A stretch of DNA of 64,000 nucleotides from Deltaproteobacteria bacterium (GTDB lineage: Bacteria > Lernaellota > Lernaellaia > JACKCT01): contig JAOSJX010000012.1 of assembly GCA_027493875.1 (NCBI GenBank), forward strand, positions 248,001 to 312,000, in the 5' to 3' direction. A model generated the notes under the pieces. The model had not been told where the DNA came from. It did no database searches and saw only the letters and a list, made by a program, of their open reading frames with translations. This document shows positions 41,707-53,207 of the stretch, piece after piece. Both the position numbers and the translations under genes were made by a program. Position 1 is the stretch's first letter; each line of letters starts with the position of its first letter.

Positions 41707-42472
41707 TCAGGCGCCCGCATCCCTGATTTCCGCGGCGAGGGCTTCAAAAGCCTGCGCGCCTTTGGTGCGCGGCGCGTATTCCCAAATCGTCTGGCCCATA
41801 CTCTGCGCCTCGTCCACTGTGACGTTGTAGCCGATCACCGTTTTTGCCAGCTGCGGCCCGAAAAAGTCCCGCAGCTTCTGCAGAATGGCGTTGGCAAGAC
41901 GCGTATTGCGATACAGCACCGGGAACGACAAGGCTGATACGGAGATCGGATTTACCGTAATTTTTTTGGATTGCTTCGACTGTTTCAACGATTTCCGCGC
42001 AGCCGTCGAGGGCGAGATAGGTCAGGCTGACCGGGATGACGATCTCGGTGGTCGCAACGAGGACATTCAGCGTCAGCAGGCCGAGAGACGGCGGCGTATC
42101 GAAAACGACGACCGCGTAGTCGGTCAGCCCGGCGACTTTCGACGCGAGTTTGGTCGCCCGGTTCTCGTCTCCCGCGGCCGCGATGGAAAATTCCGTGAGG
42201 GTTTTATTCGAGACGATGGCATCGAGTCCCGAAATCCGCGTCGGGCGAACGGCGTCGGAGACCCGGACGGAATTATCCAGCAGCAAATCCAACGTCGTCG
42301 GGCCCGGCGCTTTCACGTCGAGGCCGAGGCACTTGCCCGCCTGACCCTGGGGATCGAGGTCGACGAGCAGCACGCGCCCGCGGCCGTGCTCGGCCAGATA
42401 GGCCGCGACGTTCACCGCGAGGGTCGTTTTGCAACTGCCTCCCTTTTCGTTGACAAAAGCAATGGAACGCAC
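41707..42472 (-). CDS. ParA family ATPase, frameshift ~41922
   Basis: MRSIAFVNEKGGSCKTTLAVNVAAYLAEHGRGRVLLVDLDPQGQAGKCLG (Walker A), VVFDTPPSLGLLTLNVLVA; C-term PVLYRNTRLANAILQKLRDFFG. Confidence 0.92.
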
Positions 42473-42509
42473 GCCGGACTCCTCGCGCTTAAAAAGGAAT
42501 GATCAAGTG

Positions 42510-42827
42510 TCAGCCGAGATCGGCGCCGAGTTTTTCGAGGCGAAGCGCCAAGCTGTCGATGCGGTCTTCGAGCCGGGACACGTTCTTTTCCAGTCCCTGC
42601 GCGCGCTCGGCGAGGCGATCGTAATCCCTCTTACTCGGAATGCCCGCCATCGAGGAAACCAGCGCGACATTGCGGTCAAAACGGCGTTTTGTTTTCGCGG
42701 CGCGTTGAACGGCCGCTCCCAGCGCGGACGCGAACCGCGGATTCGTGAGCAATTCGTGGGTCATATCCGCGATCGTCTCATCGCGCATTTTCCCTAGGCG
42801 CGTAATAAATCCTTCTTGATTACTCAC
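42510..42827 (-). CDS. Small coiled-coil/phasin-like protein
   Basis: Probable GTG start: VSNQEGFITRLGKMRDETIADMTHELLTNPRFASALGAAVQRAAKTKRRFDRN...RLEDRIDSLALRLEKLGADLG; SD-like GGAGAGGA upstream. Track ORF begins at 42854. Confidence 0.55.
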   Translation of the reverse strand: MSNQEGFITRLGKMRDETIADMTHELLTNPRFASALGAAVQRAAKTKRRFDRNVALVSSMAGIPSKRDYDRLAERAQGLEKNVSRLEDRIDSLALRLEKLGADLG

Positions 42828-42989
42828 GGGTTCCTCTCCGAGAAAAACGCCCAACCATCATCACAAACGTTTCCTCCAAGTCAAGTGACGAAGAATTTTG
42901 AATGGCGAAAGCGCCTCGGAAATGACGCGGCGCGGCTGACTAAAAGTCACAAAGATCCTTGAATTTTCGGGGAAATCGCCGTTAGTCGC

Positions 42990-43017
42990 TTGACCAAAGT
43001 CTCGTCTTGGATAGTAT
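42990..43017 (+). promoter_or_regulatory. Candidate sigma70-type promoter for first TetR gene
   Basis: TTGACC (42990-42995), 16-nt spacer, TAGTAT (43012-43017), ATG at 43073. Confidence 0.35.
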
Positions 43018-43072
43018 TTTTCGAAGCAGGGCGGTGTACGGACCACTTTTGTTTTTGAATGCGGGGGATCAA

Positions 43073-43646
43073 ATGAGCGATAAAAAGGATCTGATTATCC
43101 ACGCGGCGACGATGCTATTTGCCCGGCGAGGTTTTTGCCAACACCACGGTCGAGGACATTTCCCAAATGGCCGGCCTTGGAAAAGGGACCGTCTATCTCT
43201 ATTTCCGCAGCAAGGAGGAAATCTTTGTCGAGGTCATGAACGCCGAATCGGAAAAGTTCTTCAAGCCGATCCGCGACGTGCTCTCCAAAGACGGACCCTT
43301 TGAGGCGCGTCTGCGTGATTACATTAAAACGCGGCTCAACTCGATCGACTCGATCGTGAAGAATTACAACATGTCCCAACCGGTGTACGAAGAGACGATC
43401 AACGAGCTCAACCGGGCGGGCCGCCTTTTCGGACGCGTGGAATGCGAGATTCTCGAACAGATGATATCGCAGGGCGTCGCGCGCAAGGAACTCGCGTTCG
43501 ACGATACGCAACTCGTCGCGCAGGCGATTACCGCCACGCTGGATTCGCTCGACATGCCGTGGCTTTTCGAGGAAAAAAGCTCCGACGCCATCGAGCGCAA
43601 AACCGAAACGCTGGTTCGTTTTTTTCTGAAGGGACTCACGGGCTAG
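43073..43646 (+). CDS. TetR family regulator 1, frameshift at T5 ~43132
   Basis: MSDKKDLIIHAATMLFARRGF|ANTTVEDISQMAGLGKGTVYLYFRSKEEIF; removing one T restores the HTH. Confidence 0.9.
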
Positions 43647-43842
43647 GAGCCGGCAGGCCGTGGACCGGCACGTCGACGGATGAGCGCCGGGACGCCGATC
43701 TCAGGGTCACGAAGGCTTCAAATACGTTCCAATATTTCTGCGCCTTCGTTCCTTGATCTCAAAGCTCCGACACTCCACGGCTCGACGATCTTTGCCCCCG
43801 GGCTCCGAGGCGTCCGACGAGCGATAAAATAGACCGATCCTC

Positions 43843-43894
43843 TTGACAAGAAGGCCTAAGGGCGCATCATGACCGCGACGACCGTTTTGGTCAT
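43843..43894 (+). promoter_or_regulatory. Candidate promoter with overlapping TetR-type operator upstream of second TetR gene
   Basis: TTGACA (43843-43848)-N16-CATCAT; inverted repeat ATGACC(43869-43874)...GGTCAT(43889-43894), overlapping the -10 region and start site. Confidence 0.35.
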
Positions 43895-43916
43895 TGATCC
43901 GCCGAGAAAACTAATC

Positions 43917-44496
43917 ATGACTGACGTCAAGAAAAGAAGCCATCGTCGAATCCGCCATCCGCCATTTCGCGCGGCGCGGTCTTCACAAAACGACCGTCAA
44001 CGAGATCGCCGCCGGCGCCGGCATGGGCAAGGGCACCGTCTATCTCTATTTCCAGAGCAAAGAGGAAATTTTTTCCGAGGTCGTGCGGCGGGAAACGGCG
44101 CTCTTTCTCGACCGCCTCGAGGAAGTTGTGCATGAAGACCACGGGATCGCCGACAATCTCAAGCGCTTTATCGTCGCCCGCGTCACTCACCTGTCCGAGC
44201 GCGTCATGCTGCACGCCGTCAATCAAGACATTTTCTCCGAAGTGCGGACCGAGGGTGAAAAAGCCGTCGCGTACGCGGTGGAAAAAGAGCGCGAGATCGT
44301 CGAAGCGATGCTTCAACGCGGTATCGACAAAGGCGAACTGCGAACGTTTGACGTCCACGACATCGCGCTCGCCTTCATTTCCGCTCTCAAGGGGATCGAG
44401 TCACGCTGGGTTTTTCAGGGCGAGGATCTCGGGCTCGAACGGAAAGTGGAGCTGCTTGTTGATTTGATTATCAACGGGGTGAGATACCGGAACTGA
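43917..44496 (+). CDS. TetR family regulator 2, frameshift ~43935
   Basis: MTDVKK|EAIVESAIRHFARRGLHKTTVNEIAAGAGMGKGTVYLYFQSKEEIFSEV; close to TetR 1 in the HTH. Confidence 0.9.
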
Positions 44497-44531
44497 ACGG
44501 CGAACCCACCCCGGGAAAGCGTTCCGTATCC

Positions 44532-45963
44532 ATGGGTTTCTGGCGACCAAGCGCCGGGCCGACGGCCCGGCGCCCGTTCTTAGGAGCATGGCTCTTCGGC
44601 CTCGCGCTCGCCGTCGTCCTCGTCGCCGCCACCGTCCACGCTCAAGACGCCGCCGAGACCGCCGCCGACCTGACGTCTTTAACGCTTGAGCAGGCCATCG
44701 GCATCGGGCTGTCCGCCGGTGAGGAACCGCAAATCGCGCGCGAGGAAATCAATCGTGCCGACGCGGTCGTCACGGAACACTATTCCGCCGTTTTTCCCCA
44801 TCTCACCGGCATCTCCGGCTATACGTACAACATCGAGCGGCCCGTCCAAAAAGTCGATTTCAGCGGCTTTAATCCGCTGCTGGCCGAGTTGAATCTGCCC
44901 CCGATGGAACCCGCAGGAAATACCGCTCGTCTACCGGCACGAATGGGAGTTCGGCCTGCACGCAACGCAGAATCTCGTGACGTTCGGACGCATCGGTAAA
45001 GCGCTCGATCTGGCCAAACAGTCGCGTGAAGCCAGCCGCGAAAGTGCGACGCTGACGGATCAGGACACGGCGGTCCGAATCGCCGAGGCGTACTACGGCG
45101 TGGTCCTGGCGAAAGAGTTGGCGCAGATCGCCCATCAGAACAAACAACTTGCCGATCTGCATCTGAACGACGCCCTCGCGCACCTCAAAGCGGGACTGCG
45201 AAGCGACTTCGACGTCATGCAAAACCGCGCCGAGGTTTCGTCGGCCGAAGCCAATGTGATCGAACTTGAGTCGCGCGAAGAGATTGCGAAAAAAGCGCTT
45301 CTGTCCGCGATGGGGCAGCCGCTGGACCGCGATGTGGAAGTCGCCGAAAACTTTCGCGAAGAAGTCGTCGAGGGCGATGCGGACGAACTGGTGGCCACGG
45401 GTGTGTCCCGCCGGCGCGAGTTGGTCCTTCTCAATCTGCAAAGCGGGATGAGCCGTACCGCCGCGGGTCTGTACACCGCGAACATGCTGCCGACGATCGA
45501 CGCCCGGATGGACTATACCTGGTCCGGCGTGAGCCAGACCGAGGAAGACCGCGTCTGGCCCGTGGAAGACGATTGGCGCAATTTCTGGTCCGTCGGCGTC
45601 GGCCTCACCTGGCCGATCTTCGACGGCTTCGAAAACTGGGGAAAACGGCGTCAGGCGTTGGCGCAGGAACGCATCTCCAAACTTCGTCTGGCGCAAAGCG
45701 AACGCACGATCGCGCTTGAAATCGAGCAACTCACCAAAAGGCGGGACGCGCTGATGAAGCAACTCACCGCCCGCAAGGACGCGGTCGACCTCGCACAGCG
45801 GGCCTTCGAGTTGGCCTCGCTTCGGTACGACTCCGGGTTGGGGACGCTCATCGAGCGGGCGGATGCCAAAGCCGTTTGGACGCGTGCGCGCGTCGCACTC
45901 CTCCAAACGCTGTACGATCTGAATCTCGCGCGGGTGCACTTGCGGCGCGCATTGGGAGAGTAG
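44532..45963 (+). CDS. TolC-like outer membrane efflux protein, frameshift ~44925
   Basis: Signal-like N-term; LTSLTLEQAIGIGLSAGEEPQIAREEI; QNLVTFGRIGKALDLAKQSREASRESATLTDQDTAVRIAEAYYGVVLAKEL; VGVGLTWPIFDGFENWGKRRQA. Confidence 0.9.
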
Positions 45964-45967
45964 AGCG

Positions 45968-47070
45968 ATGAAAAAAAGCGTGGCCATGGTGCTCGGCGTC
46001 GGCGTGGCGGTCGCGGGTCTCGTCGCTTTCCGCTTCGCGTCCCGCGGCGAGGAAAAAGTGGAAAGCATCGAGGATATTCAGAAAACAGAGGGCGTACCGG
46101 TCGAGGCCTTGGCGATTGAACGCGCGCCTTTTGAGCGCTGGCGTGTTTTTTCCGGCGCGGTCGAGGGCAAGGTCCAAGCCTCCATCTACGCGCATTTCCC
46201 GGCGCGCGTCCGCGCCGTCCACGCCCGGCAGGGGGGGATAAGATCGGCGCCGGCAAACTCGTCATCAGCCTCGACCCGCTCTCCAGCGCCGGCTCCTACA
46301 GTGCGCTCAATCAGGCGCGCGTGCGCGTTGAAGACGCCAGGCGGCTCTACGAACGCATGAAGCCGCTCTACGACGCCGGGGCTATCAGCCGCGAAGAATT
46401 CGATCAGGCGAAAAGCGCGTACGACATGGCGTCGTCGGGCCTGACGGACGCGTCGCATTCGGTGCAGTTGGCCAGTCCGATCCAGGGCGTGTTGACGGAC
46501 GTTCGCGTCGACGCCGGCGACCGCGTCGAGAGCGGCGATACGCTCGCCGTGGTCGCGGACCTTTCGGAACTGCGGCTGATTCTGGACGTTTCCCAGAACG
46601 ACGTGGAGGAGTTTGAGGAAGGGCAGGTTGTCGTGATCGGGCGCGACGCCGCGGCCCGATCGAACGCCCCGGCCGGGCGCGTCGCGCGCGTCGGCCTTTC
46701 CGCCGATGCGAAAACGCGGCTCTTCCGAGTGGAAATAGCGCTCGAGGCCGACCCCGAATTACGTCCGGGGACGCTACGTTACGCGCAAGTGCGGACGTAC
46801 CGTCACGACGACGCGATCGCCGTGCCGTTGGCGTCGGTGCTGGAAGACGGCGGAGGGCGATACGTGTACGTCGTCTCTCCGGACGGCGCCGCCGAGCGGC
46901 GGAACATCGTCGTCGGCCGGAGCAGCGAGGAATTTTACGAAGTCGTCTCCGGACTCTCTGACCGGGACCGCGTCGTCGTTTGGGGCCAGAACCGCCTTAA
47001 GGAAGGCGCCAAGGTCAGGATCGTCGGTCAGGGCGACGGCGCCGCGGCGGACGAAGGCGAGGCCGCATGA
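45968..47070 (+). CDS. RND efflux periplasmic adaptor (MFP/HlyD), frameshift at G7 ~46230
   Basis: MKKSVAMVLGVGVAVAGLVAF; ARVRVEDARRLYERMKPLYDAGAISREEFDQAKSAYDMA; LASPIQGVLTDVRVDAGDRVESGDTLAVVADLSELRLILDVSQNDVEEF. Confidence 0.92.
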
Positions 47071-50000
47071 ACGTCGCCCGCGTCGCCGTTGACCGGCCCG
47101 TTCTCGCGACGGTTCTTATCGTCGCGCTGGTCGTGTTCGGCGCCTTTTCCTTCTTTCAATTGTCGCAGGAGTTGATCCCGAAAATCGACTTTCCGGTAGT
47201 CGTGGTGACGACCGTCTATCCCGGCGCGGGGCCGAAGGAAGTCGAAACGCAGGTCACGGAAAAACTTGAAGAGGAAATCGGGTCCGTTGCCGGGCTGCGC
47301 AAACTCGATTCGCAAAGCCTGGAAAATCTGTCCATCATCATCGCGGAGTTCGAGCTCGAAGTGCCCAGCGCGCTGGCGGCGTCGGACGTCAAGGACAAGG
47401 TCGATCTGGCCGTCCAGCAGCTTCCGGATGACGCCGATCCGCCCGTCGTTCAACAGTTCAGTTTCGGCGCCTTTCCCGTCCTCAACGTCGCCGTGTCATC
47501 CGACCGGCCCTCGCCGAAACCACGCACTTGGCCGATACGCGCGTCAAGGACGCGCTCTCGCGCGTGCCCGGCGTCAGCAAGGTCGAATTGGTCGGCGGCC
47601 TCCAGCGCGAAATCGTCATCGCCTGCCATGCGGACCGGCTGCGTTCCTACGGACTATCGATCCTCGACGTCGCCGCGTTCATTCAGGCGGAAAATCTCAA
47701 CTTCCCGGCGGGCACCATCACGGGTCCCCTGAACGAATATTCGTTGCGGATGGTCGGCGAGTTTACCGATCTCGACGAACTGCGGCGCACGCGGCTCGTC
47801 ACACCCTCGGGCGCCGTCGTGCATCTGCGCGACATCGCCGACGTCGAGGACGCGCACGAGGACCCGCGCACGCTCGCGCGCTTTCTCGGCCGCCCGGCGG
47901 TTTCGCTCCAGGTCATGAAAAAGACGACGCCAACACGGTCCAGACCAGTGACGGCGTCACGGCCGCGCTTGCCAAACTCCGACCCTGGCTCGATGCGGAA
48001 CGGATCGATGCCGTCGTCGCCAACGACCGCGCCGACTACATCCGCGAATCCGTCCGCGATGTGCTCACGAACATCGTGATCGGGATTCTGCTTACGTCGC
48101 TGCTGCTCTATCTGTTCCTGCACGATATCCGCTCCACGGTGATCGTCGCCGTCGTCATGCCCGCCAGCATCGTCGCCACGTTCTCGCTGATGTATTTCGC
48201 CGATTTCACGATCAACAACATCACGCTCATGGCCATCGGCATCAGCATCGGCGTGCTCGTCACAAACTCCATCGTCGTGCTCGAGAACATCAACAACAAA
48301 CTCGCCGAGGGCATGAGCAGCCGCGACGCGTCCGTGATCGGCACGTCGGAAATCGCCGTCGCGGTCATTGCCAGCACGATGACCAACCTCGTCGTCTTTT
48401 CGCCGATCGCGTTCATGAAGGGCATCATCGGACGTTTCTTCTACCAATTCGGCCTCACCGTCGTGTTCGCGACGCTCGTCTCGCTGGTCATGTCGTTTAC
48501 GATGACGCCGCTCATGGCGAAGCTGTTGCTCAAGCGGCGCGCCACGGGAGAGGTCGAGCACAAGCACGCCGCCCTGCCGATGCTCGCGCGGTTCGACCGG
48601 GCCTGGGACCGCTTCTACGACGAACTCGCCTCCGACTATCGCCAAGCGCTGACCTGGGCGCTCCACCATCGGGCCCTCGTCATGATCGTCACGGCTCTCT
48701 CCTTCGCCGGGGGCTGCGGCCTCATGACGCAGGTCGGCAGCGAGTTCTTTCCGCACGGCGACGAGGGCATCATTCTCATTCAGGCCAAGTTGCCCGCGGG
48801 AACGAGCATCGAGCAGACCGACCGCACGCTCGCGCAAGTTCGAGGGCTGGTGGAGAACCTGCCCGAGGTCAAAACGACGCTCTCGGAAATCGGGGGCTCC
48901 GGCGTCGGCGTCGAGGAGGGACAGATCACTCTCAAGCTGGTCGGCATGGACGAGCGCGACCGGAGCACCGACGAGATCGTTGACGCGATCCGCCCGCGGC
49001 TCGCGTCGATTCCCGCGGCGGATATCCGCACGGCCACTTCCGCGGGCATGGGCGGCGGCGCCGACTATCCGATCCAGATCGAGATCACGGGCCCGGACCT
49101 GACCGTCGTCAACGGCCTGGCGGAGAAGGTCGCCGGGATCGCCCGGTCGGCGCCCGGCGTCATCGACGTGCATACCACCTACGAGTCCGGCAAACCGGAG
49201 TTGTCCTTTGTTCCGGATCGTTCGCAGATGTCGCATTACGGCGTCACGTCCCTGCAGGTGGCCATGGCGCTGCGCACCGCGTTTCAAGGATCCGAAGTCT
49301 CCTACTACCGCGAGGCGGGGGAGGACTATGACGTGCGCGTTCGCATGGCCGGCGGCGAGCGCGCCGACGTGGCGTCGTTCGAAAACGTCGTGCTCCGCAC
49401 CGCCGAGGGGTACCTGCCGCTCACGCAACTCGGCCAGATCAGCGCTGACGCGGTCGGAAACCAAAATCGAGCGTAAAAACAAACAACGCGTCATCCGCGT
49501 GCGTGCCAACGTCTCCGGAACCACCTCGGGCGAGGCCGTCGAACTGATCCAACCGAAGATCGCCGCAAGCGTCACGCCGCCGCCCGGATACGAAATTTTC
49601 TTCGCCGGCGAGGCCGAGCATATGGCCAAGGAATTCGGCTATATTTTTCAGGCGCTCATCCTGGCGATCCTGCTGACCTACCTCGTGCTCGCCGCGATTC
49701 TCGAGGACTTCGTCCATCCCTTCACGATCATGCTCACGCTGCCCCTCGGCATGATCGGCGTCGCGTTGGCGCTGTTCGTCGGCGCCGTGTCCATCAACCT
49801 CATGAGCCTCATGGCCATCGTCATGCTGGTCGGCATCGTTGTGAACAACGCCATTCTGATTCTGGACTACGCCAAGCAGCTCCGGCTGAAAGGGAAGGAG
49901 CTGGTGGACGCCCTGCTCGAAGCGTCCTCCACGCGGCTGCGTCCGATCATCATGACCAACCTCGCCATCGCCGTGTCGGTCGCGCCGCAGGCCGTCGCGG

Positions 50001-50161
50001 GCGCGGGCGCCGAATTCCGCCGCGCCCTCGCCGTCGTGACCATGGGCGGCGTTCTGGTGAGCGCGGTGTTCACCCTGTTCCTGATCCCCTGCATTTACAC
50101 GGCCTTCGACCGCTTCACGATCAAACCCGCGGTCGAGCCGGCGCCCTCCCGGCAAAGCTGA
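47067..50161 (+). CDS. RND (AcrB/HAE) family efflux transporter, frameshifts ~47510, ~47930, ~49460
   Basis: MNVARVAVDRPVLATVLIVALVVFGAFSFFQLSQELIPKIDFPVVVVTTVYPGAGPKEVETQVTEKLEEEI; LMAIGISIGVLVTNSIVVLENI; LMAIVMLVGIVVNNAILILDYAKQLR. Confidence 0.94.
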
Positions 50162-50212
50162 CCGAATTTCGTCACGGGCCACAAAACCGTTTCCCGCGTC
50201 GCACGATTCCTC

Positions 50213-50218
50213 TATAAT
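50213..50218 (+). promoter_or_regulatory. Candidate -10 box (TATAAT) upstream of the metallophosphatase gene
   Basis: Perfect TATAAT in an AT-rich intergenic segment, 61 nt before ATG 50279; AAGGA SD present; -35 not convincing. Confidence 0.3.
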
Positions 50219-50278
50219 AAAGCGTTAATGATACGCTGTTGACGCGGCCAAGGCCGACGATTCGAAGGATATAAAGTT

Positions 50279-51988
50279 ATGAAAATCGTGCGAATCATCT
50301 TGTGTGTGGGAGCCATCATGGGGATCGGCGTCAACGCCGACGCGGCGTCGCCGTCCGCGGCGCCGGATCATATCCATCTTTCGTGGCAACAATCGCCCGC
50401 CACGACAATGACCGTCATGTGGCGGACGAGCAACGCCGTCACCGCGTCGCAGGTGCAATACGGACCGACCGCGAGCTACGGCAATAACGTCAATGGAACC
50501 TATGAGGCGCTCCCCGAAGGACGCGGCAACGCGCACATCGTGGAGATCACCGGCCTCGATCCGAATTCGACGTATCACTATCGCGTGGGAGACGGCGGCT
50601 CGAATTGGTCGGCGGACTATCTTTTCTCAACGGTTTCCGAATCCACGGACATGTGTACGCCCGTCAAGTTCGTGGCCATGGGCGATTCGCGCAGCAGCAC
50701 CGGCGACGGCGCGTCCATTTATTGGTCAACCGTTATGGACGCCGCGACAGACGAGGAGCCGCAGTTTGTGCTCTTCAACGGCGACGCCATTGCCGAGGGC
50801 GACCAGCAAGAATCCGGATGGGAGGATTGGTTCGAGAAGGCGGCCAGCGACCTCCGCACGCAGCCGATGATGATGGCCTGGGGTAATCACGAGGACCGCG
50901 GCGACGATACGTTCCTGAGGAATTTCGCGCTCCCCGTCAACGACGATTCCGGCACAGAGGATTTTTACGACTTCCGCGTCGGCCCGATCCACTTCTTCGC
51001 CATGGATACCGAGCGCGTGGACAACCGCTGGGCGCGCCAGGCGACGTGGCTCGACGGCAAGCTCTCCGCCACGGACGCGATCTGGACGGTCGCTTATCAT
51101 CACCAGCCGACCTATTCGTCGGGCACGACGCACGGCTCGACGGACGAGTGCATCGACTACTGGGCGCCCGTATTCGACGATCACCATCTCGATATCGATA
51201 TCGGAAGCCACGACCACATCTACGAACGCACCAAGCCGATGTTCGACGAATCGCCGATTCCCAATCAGGATTACAGCCAGGGAACGATGTATCTCGTCAC
51301 CGGCGGCGCCGGCGCGTTCACCAATCCCATTCTCAACATCTTCAACAATTTCTACCTCAAGGGCATCGGCGCAACGCACTACATTCTCTTCGAGGTCGAG
51401 TTCAACAAACTGCGGCTGCGCGCGTTCAGCGAGCTCGGCGTCGCCTACGACGATTACACGCTCGAAAAACCGGAACTTGCTTACCCGACCGCCGCGTTCG
51501 AGGCCGACCGCGCCGAGATTTATCAATACGAAGCGGTCACGTTCAACGGCACCGACTCGGTCGATCCCTGCGGCGAAATCATTCAGTGGACATGGGATTT
51601 CGGCGACGGCGGTGTGGGTAACGGCGAAACCGTGCAGCACACGTACAGCGAAGACGGAACCTTCGATGTCACGCTCACCGTCATGGACCTCGACGCCAAC
51701 ACGGACTCGGTCACGCTGACCTTCGACGTTCTGCCGGGCACGCCGCCGGACGACGACGCCGATGACGACGCGGACGACGACCTCGACGACGACATTGACG
51801 ATGATGCCGACGATGATCTCGACGACGACGCGGACGACGACGCCGTCGACGATGACGACGATTTCAATCCGCCCGACGGCGACGACGATTCGGCGGGCGA
51901 TGACGACGCCGGTGTCGGGGGCGACGACGATGACGAAACGCGCGCTACCGGTGACGACGACGACAGCGACGGCGGATGTGGCTGTTGA
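50279..51988 (+). CDS. Purple-acid-phosphatase-like metallophosphoesterase with PKD domain, Asp-rich linker and C-terminal GGCGC
   Basis: Intact; Fn3-like SWQQSPATTMTVMWRT; FVAMGDSRSSTGDGAS, LFNGDAIAEGD, WGNHEDRG, YHHQPTYSSG, DIGSHDHIYER; PKD WTWDFGDGGVGNGETVQHTY; C-term DDDDSDGGCGC*. Confidence 0.92.
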   Translation: MKIVRIILCVGAIMGIGVNADAASPSAAPDHIHLSWQQSPATTMTVMWRTSNAVTASQVQYGPTASYGNNVNGTYEALPEGRGNAHIVEITGLDPNSTYHYRVGDGGSNWSADYLFSTVSESTDMCTPVKFVAMGDSRSSTGDGASIYWSTVMDAATDEEPQFVLFNGDAIAEGDQQESGWEDWFEKAASDLRTQPMMMAWGNHEDRGDDTFLRNFALPVNDDSGTEDFYDFRVGPIHFFAMDTERVDNRWARQATWLDGKLSATDAIWTVAYHHQPTYSSGTTHGSTDECIDYWAPVFDDHHLDIDIGSHDHIYERTKPMFDESPIPNQDYSQGTMYLVTGGAGAFTNPILNIFNNFYLKGIGATHYILFEVEFNKLRLRAFSELGVAYDDYTLEKPELAYPTAAFEADRAEIYQYEAVTFNGTDSVDPCGEIIQWTWDFGDGGVGNGETVQHTYSEDGTFDVTLTVMDLDANTDSVTLTFDVLPGTPPDDDADDDADDDLDDDIDDDADDDLDDDADDDAVDDDDDFNPPDGDDDSAGDDDAGVGGDDDDETRATGDDDDSDGGCGC

Positions 51989-52083
51989 AAATGGGCGTGG
52001 TTACCGTCGGAGCAAACTCGGTTCAAACACAGTCACGTAAACCCGCGCGGCCGCCAGGCTGGATCGTTCCTTGGGCCGGCGAA

Positions 52084-53020
52084 TTAAGGCTGTCCGTTCG
52101 CCATCAGCTTGACGAGCACGACCTCGTTGCCGTGGTCGTTGTAGTGAACCTCGTCGAAATAGAAGCGCGTCATGAGGATACCCCGGCCGTGCGCTCCGGG
52201 GATGTTGAGTTCGTCGAAACCGTCCATCCAATGCCGCCAGTCGAATCCGTTGCCCTCGTCGGTCACGATGAATCGGCACGCACCCTTTTCCACTTTCATC
52301 TCCACCGTCACCGAGCGGTCGGCGAACCGCGGTTCCGCGCGGCGCTCTTGCAGAACGTGGAGGTAGTGCTCCTGTTCCAACGCCTTCGTTTTCGTTTCGA
52401 AATCGATTTCCAAGCTGCCGTGCTCGATGGCGTTGATCAAAATTTCGTAAAGACCGAGGCGGATCGACGTGCGGTCCGACTCGTCGAAGAACGGCTCGAG
52501 AAAACGCGTAAACAGGTGGGTCGCCGGCGTGACCATCGCGGTGTCGTTGCCGAGCAACATGCGAACGTCCAGGTGATCGACGAGCCCGGCGACCAGGTAG
52601 CCGGACGGCTCGGAAGGTTCCTCGCGCAGCGCCTCATAACGCTGAGCCAGTTCGCGGATTTGTTCGCCCCGAACGGGTTTATCGATCACGCCGCCCGCGC
52701 CCGAGCGCAGGGCGGAAAGCGTCCCCGCGGACTCTCCCGATTCCGTCAGCACAACGACCAGCGTGTCCGGCGCGGCCTGCTTGACGCTTCGGATCAGATC
52801 TTCACCGCCGCCGTTTTTCGCGCACGGCGTCGTGAAGACAAGAAATGGCGCGTCCTCGCGAAACGCGCTGAGCCCGTCGGACGGATTCGGAAGCGCAACG
52901 CACCTCGTAGCCCGAATCGGTCAGCACGCGCCGCAACACGTCGCGATCGTCGCTTTCGCGCTCGACGACCAGGACTCTTTTGAGCCGAGCCCCATCGCGC
53001 GGGTTGGTGTCCACAAACAT
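52084..53020 (-). CDS. Response regulator receiver + HATPase (RsbW/anti-sigma-like) protein, frameshift ~52890
   Basis: KRVLVVERESDDRDVLRRVLTDSGYEVRCA; TLVVVLTESGESAGTLSALRSGAGGVIDKPVRGEQI; RLGLYEILINAIEHGSLEIDFETK, CRFIVTDEGNGFDWRHW, HGRGILMTRFYFDEVHYNDHGNEVVLVK. Confidence 0.85.
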
Positions 53021-53207
53021 GGATCGGGGTCACCTCCGTCCTTTTTTGATCGGCGGAATGGCCAAAACGCTTTAGTTTCCCGGCGCTTTTTACGATTTTG
53101 TTGAACGATCGGTCAAACGGCGTAAGGCGGTTTTTCGCGATCAGCACCATTCCGGTCGGGGGAGAAGACCTTGCAAAAACGCCGGTATTTCGCGTAGTGC
53201 GAACGGC

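Noticed and set aside
47683-49629. 648-aa minus-strand ORF
   Set aside because: Antisense to the RND transporter; shadow ORF.
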